DNA of 64,000 bases, taken from assembly GCA_023227825.1 (NCBI GenBank), contig JALOCJ010000009.1:32966-96965 (forward strand), read 5' to 3'. Below the pieces are notes generated by a model. The model was not told where the DNA came from and did not search any database. It was given only the letters and a program-made list of their open reading frames with translations. Positions 34,624 to 43,840 of the stretch are shown piece by piece; position 1 is the stretch's first letter; the number at the start of each line of letters is the position of its first letter. The translations under genes were made by a program, and so were the position numbers. This DNA comes from Candidatus Cloacimonas sp. Its GTDB lineage: Bacteria > Cloacimonadota > Cloacimonadia > Cloacimonadales > Cloacimonadaceae.

Positions 34624-37287
34624 ATGAATAACAGGATAAATTCAGGGTTAAACAATATTCCCGAACCTGTTAGCAGAGTTTTAGCTAACGGACTGGAAGT
34701 TATTTCCATGCAGGATAATTCCAATTCTGTTCTTTGTCTTCAATTATACATTAGAACAGGTTCGGTTCAGGAAAATAAAAACCAGAAGGGCTACTCGCAT
34801 TTTATTGAGCATTTGAGCTTTAAGTCCACCAAGGATTTTCCTTATAATGGAATTTCTCATTTTGCCACTGGTTTGGGTGGAATGCTAAATGCTTTCACCG
34901 ATTACGATTGCACTTGTTACTATGTAAATCTTCCTTCCGAAAAATTAAAAGAGGGCTTATATATCCTTTCGCAGCTTGCTTTTCAGAGCACTTTCAGCCG
35001 GGAAGATGTTAAAAAGGAAAAGGATATTATTTTAGAGGAAATAAAACAGTATAAAAACGACCCCGAAACTGATTTTTTGGAATTTATCCAAAGCAGTTAT
35101 TATCAAAAAAGTCCTCTTAAATATCCGATTTTGGGTAGTCCCGAAAGCATTATAAAAGCAGACTTTGAATCCCTGCAAAGGTTCTATAAAAACCGCTACA
35201 ACCCGAAAAATGCTTTTCTGATTATTTGTGGTGATTTCCAGCAAGAGGAATTAAAATCTTTTCTGGATTATTATTTTGTGCCTTGGAAATACCGGGGTAA
35301 ACTTATTAAACAGCCGCTAAATATTGAACCGGAAATAAATGGCTTCCGCTATTTTTATCGTCAGAAAGAGTTAAGTGAAAATACCATTGCCATTGCTTTA
35401 CCCGAATTAAGCGAAAAACATCCTAACGCTAATGCTCTTTTAATTGCAATACGCTATCTGGCAATAGGAAAATCATCCCGTCTGTTTAAACGCCTGATGG
35501 AAGAAGAAAAAATTTGTTCCAGTGTGAAAGTAAGTTCTCTTTGCGGAGTTCTTTCCGGTGCTTCAGTTATTTCTATCACCCCTGTTTCTGATAAATATAT
35601 CTCTGATGTTATCAAGATCTTCAGGTCTGAATATTCTGCTTTGCTGAACTACGGAATTCCTGAATACGAAATGAAGCTGATTAAAGAAGATATTATTAAT
35701 AGCTGGTTATTCAGTTTTGAGGGAATGGAAAATCTTGCCGATTTGGTTGCTACGGAAAAATTTGCCGGAGACCTAAACCGACTTCAGAGCTATGGTGAAG
35801 AAATTACTGCTACTACTATTAGCGATGTAATGTCCACTATTCATAAATATTGGCTTCCTGATGGGCTTGCTGTTTATTATCAAGGTGCCTTTGAAAATGC
35901 TGATTTTGCCAATAATGCTTATGCTATAAAAAGTATTGCCCTGCAGCAAGATTTGGATTTTAACCCTGCCAACTTAGGCATAAAACCCTCTCTCAATCTG
36001 GAAATTACACCTTTGAACGAAGAAGCAGATCTAAAAACTGGCTCAATTGCTCAAATAGCTGAGAACTTCTATCAGATAATTCTTTCTAATGGAATGCGAG
36101 TTCTCTTTAAACAACTGAAAAACAAAAACATCAGTGGTTTTTCTCTTTCCACTCCTCTCAGCCAGATTTGTGAAACACCTTCCACTATTGGGCATAATTT
36201 CTTTTGCTCTTCCCTGTTGCTGTATAAAACTCAAAAACATAGTCATCAGGAGTTACAACAGTTTTCCCGGGAAAATGGATTTAATATCCGCTTAATTCAT
36301 CATTTGGATACAACTACTTTCAGGGGGAAATGTTTAAGCGTTAATCTGAAAAAAGCATTGTCTATGCTAGCAGAAATAATTTATTTGCCTTGTTTTGATC
36401 GTAACTATCTTTCTCTTTTAACTTCAGCTGCATTAGATGAAATTCGGCGGGATAACGATTTTCCTGTTAGCTATGCCTATCTTAACTGGTATAAAATGTT
36501 GGTGGGAAACAATAGCAACCTTTTTCGCAGTTCCGGAAATCCTTCCCCAATTCGCTCAATAAAGATTAAACATCTTCAGGAATGGTATGAAAAATGGGAT
36601 ATCGGAAAGGACTTTTCTTTAGGCATTGTAGGTAATCATAAGCCGGAAGAAGTGTTAGAACTTTGTGACCGGACCTTGGGCTTAACTAAAACTGCATCCT
36701 CAGCGTTAATTCCTAAACCTGTTTATTCACCTTCAACAATTCATTTTAAAAGGAAATACAAAAAAACCGACCAGGCAATTATTTTTATCGGTGGTTTTGC
36801 CTGTCCTGCTTTGAAGCGTGACGAAAATACAGCTTTCTATGTTCTTTCTCAAATCCTGGGAGGTGACATTTCTTCCCGGTTTTTTTATATCTTACGGGAA
36901 AAATACGGCTATGCTTATCAAACAGGTTTTGAATTTCACTCGCTGAATGAGCTTGGTTTTTGGAATGCTTTTGCCTTTTGTAACCGCAATGATTACCGCA
37001 ATTGTCTTTCTTTGCTGCAGGAGATTCTTTATTCTCTTAGAGAAAAAGAAGTTGATGAAGACGAACTGGAAAATGCCAAACAATATCTCATCGGAATGAA
37101 CCGTTTTGAAGATGAAAGCGTTACCTATACAGCATCTATGATGTCTAACCTGTCAGCTTTGGGTTATGAATCCACTTATTATCTTTCCAGAGAAGAAAGG
37201 ATTAGAAAAGTTAACAGGAATATAATTCAGCAAATTGCTCAAAAGTGGCTGCTACCTGAAAATCAATATATCTATCTGTTATTGTGA
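34624..37287 (+). CDS. M16 family zinc metallopeptidase, duplicated-domain form
   Basis: This 887-residue protein has the inverted zinc motif HFIEH (His59, Glu62, His63), with the distal Glu in 'KKEKDIILEEIKQY'. Two M16 halves (about 15-440 and 475-887) follow the pitrilysin/insulinase duplication; the second half lacks HxxEH, as is normal. There is no signal peptide, so it is probably cytoplasmic. 'YKKTDQAIIFIGGFACPALKRDENTAFYVLSQILGG' and 'SSRFFYILREKYGYAYQTGFE' are typical C-terminal features. It lies between folE2 and an activase gene in the same run. Confidence 0.9.
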   Translation: MNNRINSGLNNIPEPVSRVLANGLEVISMQDNSNSVLCLQLYIRTGSVQENKNQKGYSHFIEHLSFKSTKDFPYNGISHFATGLGGMLNAFTDYDCTCYYVNLPSEKLKEGLYILSQLAFQSTFSREDVKKEKDIILEEIKQYKNDPETDFLEFIQSSYYQKSPLKYPILGSPESIIKADFESLQRFYKNRYNPKNAFLIICGDFQQEELKSFLDYYFVPWKYRGKLIKQPLNIEPEINGFRYFYRQKELSENTIAIALPELSEKHPNANALLIAIRYLAIGKSSRLFKRLMEEEKICSSVKVSSLCGVLSGASVISITPVSDKYISDVIKIFRSEYSALLNYGIPEYEMKLIKEDIINSWLFSFEGMENLADLVATEKFAGDLNRLQSYGEEITATTISDVMSTIHKYWLPDGLAVYYQGAFENADFANNAYAIKSIALQQDLDFNPANLGIKPSLNLEITPLNEEADLKTGSIAQIAENFYQIILSNGMRVLFKQLKNKNISGFSLSTPLSQICETPSTIGHNFFCSSLLLYKTQKHSHQELQQFSRENGFNIRLIHHLDTTTFRGKCLSVNLKKALSMLAEIIYLPCFDRNYLSLLTSAALDEIRRDNDFPVSYAYLNWYKMLVGNNSNLFRSSGNPSPIRSIKIKHLQEWYEKWDIGKDFSLGIVGNHKPEEVLELCDRTLGLTKTASSALIPKPVYSPSTIHFKRKYKKTDQAIIFIGGFACPALKRDENTAFYVLSQILGGDISSRFFYILREKYGYAYQTGFEFHSLNELGFWNAFAFCNRNDYRNCLSLLQEILYSLREKEVDEDELENAKQYLIGMNRFEDESVTYTASMMSNLSALGYESTYYLSREERIRKVNRNIIQQIAQKWLLPENQYIYLLL

Positions 37288-38054
37288 TTATGTTGAAAAT
37301 TGGTATTGATATCGGGTCAAGAAATACAAAAATTGTTATTTACAATGCACAATCAAAGCGCCTTGAATTCAGTGCTTTTCATACAACAGAACTTTCTATT
37401 ACAGAGGGAGTTAACAACCTTTTAAAGGAAGGTTTTGCGGCTTTGAATATTAACCGGAAAATAAACACACTTGGAGTTACGGGCTACGGGCGCAAACTTT
37501 ACCGCGATGCAAGCTCCGTTCTGTCGGAAATTAGTTGCCATACAGCCGGTTGCCTATATTATTTTCCTGAAATAAAAACTATTATTGATATCGGAGGTCA
37601 GGATTCTAAAATTATCACTCTTAACGAAAATGGCAAAGTAGCGGATTTTGTTATGAACGATAAATGTGCAGCAGGAACGGGAAGATTTTTGGAAATGACT
37701 GCTTTACGACTAGGCTGTAATGTTTCCGAACTTTCTCTTTTAGCTGAAAAATCCACGCAGGATTTAACTCTTAATTCCACCTGCGTTGTTTTCGCTGAAT
37801 CCGAAATAATCGGAATGCTTTCTTCTTCTATTCCTCCAGAGGATATTGTTCGCTCTGTCCATCGTAGTATAGCAAAACGCATTTTGGCACAAATGTCTGT
37901 TATTGTTTGGGAACAACCACTTGTTTTTACCGGCGGAGTTGCTCTGAATAAAGATATGGTTAAGTGTTTGAGTGAAACATTAAATTCTCAATTACTTACA
38001 CCTCCTGATCCGGAAATTACCGCTGCTTTGGGTGCTGCTATTTTAGCCAAATGA
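37284..38054 (+). CDS. CoA-dehydratase activase (BadF/BadG/BcrA/BcrD family, HgdC-like)
   Basis: This 256-residue ASKHA-fold ATPase has 'KIGIDIGSRNTKIVIY' at the N-terminus, 'IIDIGGQDSKII', 'NDKCAAGTGRFLEM' and 'NSTCVVFAESEIIGML'. Cys128 and Cys167 match the two cysteines that ligate the dimer-bridging [4Fe-4S] cluster of HgdC-type activators. Such proteins inject an electron into 2-hydroxyacyl-CoA dehydratases or benzoyl-CoA reductases. No dehydratase subunits are adjacent. The start is either GTG 37284 (GTGA overlap with the M16 gene) or, more likely, ATG 37290. The stop overlaps the PHP gene. Confidence 0.88.
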   Translation: MIMLKIGIDIGSRNTKIVIYNAQSKRLEFSAFHTTELSITEGVNNLLKEGFAALNINRKINTLGVTGYGRKLYRDASSVLSEISCHTAGCLYYFPEIKTIIDIGGQDSKIITLNENGKVADFVMNDKCAAGTGRFLEMTALRLGCNVSELSLLAEKSTQDLTLNSTCVVFAESEIIGMLSSSIPPEDIVRSVHRSIAKRILAQMSVIVWEQPLVFTGGVALNKDMVKCLSETLNSQLLTPPDPEITAALGAAILAK

Positions 38055-38791
38055 AGTTTGATTATCATATTCATACCGAGGATAGTTACGATAGTTCAAT
38101 TAAAGCGGTTGATTTAATTAATAGAGCTATTCAACTAAATTATAATGAAATTGCTATTACTGAGCACCTGGACTTGTTACCCCTGGAAATTAAAAAATAT
38201 GGTGCACCTTCCTTAGACCATTATTATAAGAGAATTAAAGAGTTACAGAGTAATACATCAAAAATTAATGTGCTTTGTGGAATTGAAATCGGTGACTATC
38301 AAAGAGTTAAAGAATATGCCCTTTCTTTGATTGAAGACATACAGTTGGATATTATCTTAGGTTCCGTTCATTTTTTAAGTGATAATACAAATGTTGCTGT
38401 TCCCCTTAAAAAACCTCTTACCAAAGAACAGGTTAAGGATTATTATCTGCAAAATTTAGCGTTGGTTTCCCAGTGTGATATTGATGTTCTTGCTCATTTA
38501 GGCGTTTATAAAAGAGGTTATCATTATATTCCTGATGAAAGTGCCTTCTATCCTTTAATTAAGGATATTTTGGCAACTATGATAGACCGCAATATTGCTC
38601 TGGAAATTAATTACAGTTCTTTGCGCAGAGGATACCCCACTTTTATTCCGGAAATTCCGATTTTAGAAATGTATCTTGATTTGAGAGGAAAACTCTTTTC
38701 TTTGGGGAGTGATGCACATCAAATAGAGCATTTTGACCTATATCGGGAGTTAATTCCTGCCAAATTTTGCACTTCTTTTCGCTATTTATAA
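38051..38791 (+). CDS. PHP-domain phosphatase, histidinol-phosphatase (HisK/HisJ) type
   Basis: This 246-residue PHP protein begins 'MKFDYHIHTEDSYDSS' with metal ligands His6 and His8. 'AITEHLDLLP', 'CGIEIGDYQ', 'IILGSVHFL', 'DVLAHLGVYKRG' and 'LGSDAHQIEHF' follow. This motif set is that of the histidinol-phosphatase branch. No other his genes are near, so the substrate may differ. The hairpin repeats begin about 15 bases after its stop. Confidence 0.82.
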   Translation: MKFDYHIHTEDSYDSSIKAVDLINRAIQLNYNEIAITEHLDLLPLEIKKYGAPSLDHYYKRIKELQSNTSKINVLCGIEIGDYQRVKEYALSLIEDIQLDIILGSVHFLSDNTNVAVPLKKPLTKEQVKDYYLQNLALVSQCDIDVLAHLGVYKRGYHYIPDESAFYPLIKDILATMIDRNIALEINYSSLRRGYPTFIPEIPILEMYLDLRGKLFSLGSDAHQIEHFDLYRELIPAKFCTSFRYL

Positions 38792-38809
38792 ATAATTTCC
38801 CCTCCGGAA

Positions 38810-38884
38810 GAACGACATCCTCGTCGTTCAAATTATAGTTTAAGGAGTTATCCACTTTACGGAAGAACCACGTCCTCGTCGTTC
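38810..38884. repeat. Two hairpin repeats after the PHP gene
   Basis: GAACGACATCCTCGTCGTTC at 38810-38829 and a copy with one arm mismatch at 38865-38884 (GAACCAC...). Both carry the CCGGAA-type flank on the 5' side. Confidence 0.88.
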
Positions 38885-38969
38885 TATGCCATCTTCACTT
38901 TGTTTTTCCATTTTTTCAACCTGGCAATAGATCAACAAGTTCTCCTCTTTTTGACTATATAATAACAAA

Positions 38970-39037
38970 GTAACATTTCAGTAACAACCCCGTAACGAGA
39001 CAACGGAAGTGTTACGGAAGTGTTACGGGGTTGTTAG
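38970..39037. repeat. Phased inverted array: three GTAAC then three GTTAC/G at 11-bp period
   Basis: GTAAC occurs at 38970, 38981 and 38992; GTTAC, GTTAC and GTTAG at 39011, 39022 and 39033. All steps are 11 bp and the centre is 14 bp (38997-39010). TAACAACCCCGTAAC and GTTACGGGGTTGTTA are exact inverted repeats. The layout is the same as at 14442-14511, with another word. The remainder of the 38792-39730 gap has no gene. Confidence 0.85.
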
Positions 39038-39210
39038 TTAATCGTCAATATAACAAGCAAATAACTGATTTGAGAAACGGGAGACAGAATGTTTAACAAT
39101 CCTATTATTGTTTAATGAATTAAGTGATTATTGAGCATTGAAAGTTATATATCTTTCCTGTGAATAATTTGCCGGTATAGAGTTATTTTTCTTTTAAAAA
39201 TCTCAAGTGG

Positions 39211-39710
39211 TTACTATGTAAGTCAGGAGTCATTTGTGCATTGGTAACTTTCACCTTTGAAGTAACTTTTGTGGCACATATGACTCATGACGACCCTATA
39301 GACCAATCAAAAATAAAATCTGCGTAATCAGCGAAATCTGCGTGAAATGACGACCCTATAGACCAATCAAAAATAAAATCTGTGTAATTTGTATAATCTG
39401 TGAGAGATAGTCGTCACGAGTCCTCACTGCCAAACGAATTTGTGGGATGTGCATAAATATTGATGGCAGTGACGACTCCTGACTTACATTTGTGCTTTGA
39501 TAACTTTCACTTTTGAAATAACTTTTGAGTTCTGGATAGCTTAAGTTGTTTTACAATATAATAATCTCCAAAATCCCTTTTATCCTGTTCATCCCAGACC
39601 TATTCAATCCCATAAATCCTTCCAATCCTTTTCATCCCAGACATATTTAATCCTTGTTTCCAAAATAAAATCTGTGTTATCTGTGTAATCTGTGAGAGAA
39701 AAAAAACGGA
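39211..39710. repeat. Composite repeat: U module, linker repeats, M2 module, partial U, 'cctgttcatcccagac' module
   Basis: The U-module stem is GAGTCATTTGTGCA (39227-39240) with GGCACATATGACTC (39273-39286). Two 'gaccctatagaccaatcaaaaataaaatctg' segments follow, then an M2 hairpin with AGTCGTCAC (39409-39417) and GTGACGACT (39469-39477). A partial U module (about 39480-39535) and 'atcctgttcatcccagacctattcaatcc' text come next, up to the SBBP gene. The module order repeats that of 4361-5450. Confidence 0.85.
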
Positions 39711-39730
39711 GGAACGGTATCCCCCCTTCT

Positions 39731-41395
39731 TTATTTCAATAGGACTGCTTTCTTGATATAAATCTCCTTTCCTGCCTGCATTCTAATGTAATAAATACCC
39801 GAACTGCAGAGGCAGCCATTATTATCCTCGCCTTCCCAAGTTAATTTATAGCTACCCTGCTCTTTATATCCCAATATAAAATTGCGCACTAATTGCCCCC
39901 GATTATTGTAGACCTCAATTATCACATCTGCGGGCATACTTATTTCATAGTCAATAGTTGTAAGGGGATTAAACGGATTAGGATAGATAGAACGGATGCC
40001 ACTAAAGGATATAATATCAGGCAAACTTATACTATTTACTTCTTCTAATTTAGCAACAAAGATGTCTCTATCTCCACTGCTTGTTAAGGTAGTAGTTCCG
40101 AAGTTAGCACTTTCCATAAAAACACCGGTAACATAGCTATTTCCGTTAGCATCAAGAGCAATGCCATAACCACAATCATCAATTGCCCCCCCAGCTTGCT
40201 TAGCCCAGAGCCAGTTACCGTTGTGATCAATCTTAGCAACAAAGATGTCTAAATATCCACTACTGGTTAAGGTAGTAGTGCCGAAGTTAACACTTTCTTC
40301 AAAACCACTTGTAATATAGCTATTACCATTGGCATCAACAGCAATGCTATTGCTACCTTCATCACCTGTTCCCCCGGCTTGCTTAGCCCAGAGCCAGTTC
40401 CCGTCAATGTCCAGCTTGGTAACAAAGATGTCATAATCATAATAACCACTACTGGTTAAAGTAGTAGTACCAAAGGTTGCACTTTCTTTAAAACCACCTG
40501 TAATATAGCTATTACCATTGGCATCAACAGCAATGCCATTACCACTATCACCACTTGTTCCCCCGGCTTGCTTAGCCCAGAGCCAGTTCCCGTTAATGTC
40601 CAGCTTGGCAACAAAGATGTCAGAACCTCCACTACTGGTCAATGTAGTAGAACCAAAGGAACAATTACTACTATAAAAAATTCCTGTAACATAGCTGTTT
40701 CCGTTAATATCAACAACAATACCGTAACCATCATCATAATCTGTTCCACCGGCTTGCTTAGCCCATAGCCAGTTACCGCTGCTATCCAGCTTGGCAACAA
40801 AGATGTCAGAACCTCCATTACTGGTCAATGTAGTAGTGCCGAAGATTGCACTTTCTGCAAAAGCACCTGTAACATAGCTATTTCCGTTAGCATCAACAGC
40901 AATGCCATAGCCATAATCCCAACCTGTTCCACCGGCTTTATTTGCCCACAGCCAGTTCCCGTTAATGTCCAGCTTGGCAACATAGATTTCAGTATAATAT
41001 TCACTGCTACTGGTCAATGTAGTAGTGCCGAAGTTTGCACTACCAGAAAAATAACCTGTAACATAGCTGTTTCCATTGGCATCAACAGCAATACTATTGC
41101 CAAAATCAAAATCTGTTCCACCGGCTTTCTTTGCCCAGAGCCAGTTACCGTTAATGTCCAGCTTGGCAACAAAGATGTCAGAACCTCCACTACTGGTCAA
41201 TGTAGTAGTACCGAAAGTAGCACTACCATAAAAATAACCTGTAATATAGCTATTTCCGTTAGCATCAACAGCAATGCTAGAGCTACTATCATAACTTGTT
41301 CCTCCTGCTTTCTTAGCCCAGAGCCAATCCACATTTTGGGCAAAGAGTGCTACGGAGCAGAGAACTAAGATAAAGAATATAAATGTCTTTTTCAT
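39731..41395 (-). CDS. Secreted SBBP beta-propeller repeat protein with C-terminal sorting domain
   Basis: This protein of about 554 residues has a signal peptide (MKKTFIFFILVLCSVALFAQ). Seven near-identical repeats of about 60 residues follow, with the pattern 'NWLWAKKAGGT...SIAVDANGNSYVTG...FGTTTLTSSG..DIFVAKLD' (SBBP/beta-propeller type). It ends with the sorting domain 'IRSIYPNPFNPLTTIDYEI' and 'KKAVLLK'. A seven-bladed propeller exposed at the surface is likely; the ligand is unknown. I start at the ATG at 41395 because GGAGG lies just upstream; an in-frame GTG at 41407 would include that site in the coding region. The repeats are also very similar at DNA level, so copy number may vary between strains. 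Confidence 0.88.
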   Translation of the reverse strand: MKKTFIFFILVLCSVALFAQNVDWLWAKKAGGTSYDSSSSIAVDANGNSYITGYFYGSATFGTTTLTSSGGSDIFVAKLDINGNWLWAKKAGGTDFDFGNSIAVDANGNSYVTGYFSGSANFGTTTLTSSSEYYTEIYVAKLDINGNWLWANKAGGTGWDYGYGIAVDANGNSYVTGAFAESAIFGTTTLTSNGGSDIFVAKLDSSGNWLWAKQAGGTDYDDGYGIVVDINGNSYVTGIFYSSNCSFGSTTLTSSGGSDIFVAKLDINGNWLWAKQAGGTSGDSGNGIAVDANGNSYITGGFKESATFGTTTLTSSGYYDYDIFVTKLDIDGNWLWAKQAGGTGDEGSNSIAVDANGNSYITSGFEESVNFGTTTLTSSGYLDIFVAKIDHNGNWLWAKQAGGAIDDCGYGIALDANGNSYVTGVFMESANFGTTTLTSSGDRDIFVAKLEEVNSISLPDIISFSGIRSIYPNPFNPLTTIDYEISMPADVIIEVYNNRGQLVRNFILGYKEQGSYKLTWEGEDNNGCLCSSGIYYIRMQAGKEIYIKKAVLLK

Positions 41396-41544
41396 AATAT
41401 CCTCCACGATATTTTTGTTTTCTTATTGGTTTGAGGAAAATGAAAGATTAATGTTAGTATATCTGTATTTTGTAAAGAAAGCAATTTGCTTTGGTTAGAT
41501 AAGCTAAACATTTCTCTCACTTCTCTTTTAAATTTTCAATTAAT

Positions 41545-41573
41545 AATATAATTCACTATACCCAAATTGTCAA
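41545..41573 (-). promoter_or_regulatory. Sigma70-type promoter of the SBBP gene
   Basis: On the minus strand TTGACA (41568-41573) and TATATT (41545-41550) are separated by exactly 17 bp. It lies about 150 bases upstream of the ATG at 41395. The rest of the 41408-41949 gap shows no gene. Confidence 0.7.
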
Positions 41574-41949
41574 GTTTTTTTTGGGGGGTGCGAGAATAGA
41601 GATGTAAAATTGGAAGGGAATAAGAGAAGTGATAAAAAATTAATAATACAGGAGAAACTGATGTTTGCAGCTATTTAATAGGAGTTTGCCAAAGATTAAA
41701 TTTTTAAATTTCCTTAAGTATGGAGCTTTTATTATGATGTTTATCCCGAGTAGCAGCGGATAATTTTTCAACCTTTTTATTTTCATCCAAGGGCTACATA
41801 TTTTCCTTGCCAAAAAATCCCCTACAGTTATTTGGTATAAAAAACATACCTGCGATGAGAGATAAGTTCTGGCATCAAGGGTGGAAAGCTATATTTTCCT
41901 CTTTGGTAAGCCATCCTAAATTTCTTTTCGCTGAAGGAAGTGAAAAAAA

Positions 41950-42222
41950 ATGAACACCAAATATCATATTTTAAGCATTATTCTGGAAGACCGGGAAAGT
42001 GCTTTTCATCCTGTAAACGAATTATTGCATAGTTATGCTCAGAATATTCTTTTGCGGGTGGGCTATCCCATGCGTGATTTAGGAGTTGCTGTAATATTTT
42101 TAATTGTGGAACTCTCTGTTTCTGAAATGGGTGCTTTTTCAGGAAAACTGGGACAGATAAAGTCCGTTAAAGTAAAAGTTACAACTTTGAAACTTGAGGA
42201 AGGAGAACAAAATGAAAATTAA
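41950..42222 (+). CDS. TM1266-like putative iron-only hydrogenase system regulator
   Basis: This 90-residue ACT-like small protein ('YHILSIILEDRESAFHPVNELLHSYAQNILLRVGYPM...VAVIFLIVELSVSEMGAFSGKLGQIKSVKVKV') matches the TM1266 family. Family members sit in [FeFe]-hydrogenase maturation clusters and are thought to be regulatory. The end overlaps the start of hydG by about 11 bases, so they are co-expressed. Confidence 0.85.
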   Translation: MNTKYHILSIILEDRESAFHPVNELLHSYAQNILLRVGYPMRDLGVAVIFLIVELSVSEMGAFSGKLGQIKSVKVKVTTLKLEEGEQNEN

Positions 42223-43621
42223 CACGGAAGGTCTTAAGTCCTTTATTCCTACAGCTGAAATTGAAGAACAATTAAACAAAAACCGTTTTGCCGATGCATT
42301 TCGGATTAAAGATATTGTAGATAAATCACTGGATAAGCAGCGTCTTAATCCAGATGAGACAGCTGCTTTAATCAATGTAACCGATCCGGAATTAAAACAA
42401 CAAATTCTGGAAGGTGCACATACCTTAAAAGAGCGAATTTACGGAAATCGGATAGTTCTTTTTGCTCCTTTATATGTAGGAAATGAATGTATAAACGATT
42501 GTGTTTATTGTGGATTCCGCATTTCCAATAAAGAATGTCACCGGGCAACTTTAAGTAAGGAAGAACTGATTGCCGAAACCGAAGCATTGGAAGATAAAGG
42601 ACATAAGCGTTTGATTATGGTTTACGGAGAACATCCAAAATATTCACCCGAATTTATTGCTGATACGGTTCAAACGGTTTATAATGTTAAACATAACAAA
42701 GGTGAAATTCGTCGGGTAAATATTAATGCCGCACCCTTGGATATTGAGGGCTTTAGAATAGTTAAGTCCGTTGGCATTGGAACTTATCAGATTTTTCAGG
42801 AGACCTATCACGAAGAGACCTATAAAAAATTACATCCGAGCGGACCTAAAAGTAATTTCTTATGGCGATTGGATGGTTTGGACAGAGCTATGCAAGCAGG
42901 AATAGATGATTTAGGTATTGGAGCATTGATGGGGCTTTACAATTGGCGATTTGAAGTTATGGGTCTTCTTTATCATACAATTCATCTTGAAGAGCGCTTT
43001 GGAGTGGGACCTCACACAATATCTTTTCCTCGTATTGAACCTGCCATTGGAACGGACTTTACAGAAAACCCTCCCTACAAGGTCTCCGATGATGATTTTA
43101 AACTTTTAATAGCCAGCATCCGCTTAAGCGTTCCCTACACTGGAATGATTCTTACAGCCAGAGAACCAATTGAAATCAGAGATGAGGTCTTACGCTATGG
43201 CATTTCCCAAATTGATGCTGGAAGCAGTATTGGTGTGGGTGATTATGCTCATAAAGATGAAGAGTCCAAACGCAAAAGTCAATTTGTTTTAGGTGACACC
43301 CGCACATTGGATGATGTAATTTATGAACTGGCAAATAGTGGTTATATACCTTCTTTTTGCACTTCCTGTTATCGTGCCGGAAGAACTGGAGAGCATTTTA
43401 TGGAATTTGCCATTCCCGGTTTTGTAAAAAGATTTTGCACTCCTAATGCTTTACTAACTTTTGCAGAATATCTTTATGATTATGCCAGTGAACGCACTAA
43501 AAAAGTAGGACTGGAACTGATTGAGAAAGAAGTAGCTAAAATAGATGATCCTAAAATGCAAAATTCCGTAAAAGAAAACCTGGCAAAAATGAAAGAAGAA
43601 ACACGGGATTTGCATTATTAA
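42212..43621 (+). CDS. hydG: [FeFe]-hydrogenase H-cluster radical SAM maturase HydG
   Basis: This protein of about 469 residues cleaves tyrosine to provide CO and CN- ligands for the H-cluster. The N-terminal radical SAM motif is Cys93-x3-Cys97-x2-Cys100 ('CINDCVYC'). The diagnostic C-terminal Cx2Cx22C motif ('CTSCYRAGRTG...KRFC') binds the auxiliary cluster with the dangler iron. The ATG at 42212 is preferred (AAGGAG upstream); an ATG at 42194 is also in frame. hydE and hydF are not in the window. The presence of HydG implies an [FeFe]-hydrogenase elsewhere in the genome. Confidence 0.95.
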   Translation: MKINTEGLKSFIPTAEIEEQLNKNRFADAFRIKDIVDKSLDKQRLNPDETAALINVTDPELKQQILEGAHTLKERIYGNRIVLFAPLYVGNECINDCVYCGFRISNKECHRATLSKEELIAETEALEDKGHKRLIMVYGEHPKYSPEFIADTVQTVYNVKHNKGEIRRVNINAAPLDIEGFRIVKSVGIGTYQIFQETYHEETYKKLHPSGPKSNFLWRLDGLDRAMQAGIDDLGIGALMGLYNWRFEVMGLLYHTIHLEERFGVGPHTISFPRIEPAIGTDFTENPPYKVSDDDFKLLIASIRLSVPYTGMILTAREPIEIRDEVLRYGISQIDAGSSIGVGDYAHKDEESKRKSQFVLGDTRTLDDVIYELANSGYIPSFCTSCYRAGRTGEHFMEFAIPGFVKRFCTPNALLTFAEYLYDYASERTKKVGLELIEKEVAKIDDPKMQNSVKENLAKMKEETRDLHY

Positions 43622-43622
43622 A

Positions 43623-43734
43623 GTTAACAGGTTAGCGGGTTAACGGGTTAACGGGTGAACGGGTTAACAGGTGAACGGGTTAACGGGTTAGCGGGTTAAC
43701 GGGTGAACAGGTGAACGGGTTAAAAGGTGTAAGG
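43623..43734. repeat. Octamer tandem array, about 14 units of GTTAACGG-type
   Basis: Starting at 43623 the sequence advances in 8-base steps: GTTAACAG, GTTAGCGG, GTTAACGG (twice), GTGAACGG and so on, to about 43734. The units interchange GTTAAC, GTGAAC and GTTAGC as well as AG/GG ends. It starts right after the hydG stop and lies 55 bases upstream of the queC promoter. Confidence 0.9.
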
Positions 43735-43789
43735 ATAATTATTAATAGAGGGGAAAGAGAGAAATCTGATAATAAAATCCATTCTTCAC

Positions 43790-43817
43790 TTGACATAAAG
43801 CATTATTAACATAAAAT
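43790..43817 (+). promoter_or_regulatory. Promoter of queC
   Basis: TTGACA (43790-43795), a 16-bp spacer, and TAAAAT (43812-43817), ending 23 bases before the queC ATG. Confidence 0.6.
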
Positions 43818-43840
43818 TGTAAAAATAATTAATCAGGATA

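Noticed and set aside
43735..43840. preQ1 riboswitch before queC
   Set aside because: Only a promoter and a short leader are present; no pseudoknot-forming C-rich/A-rich segments seen.
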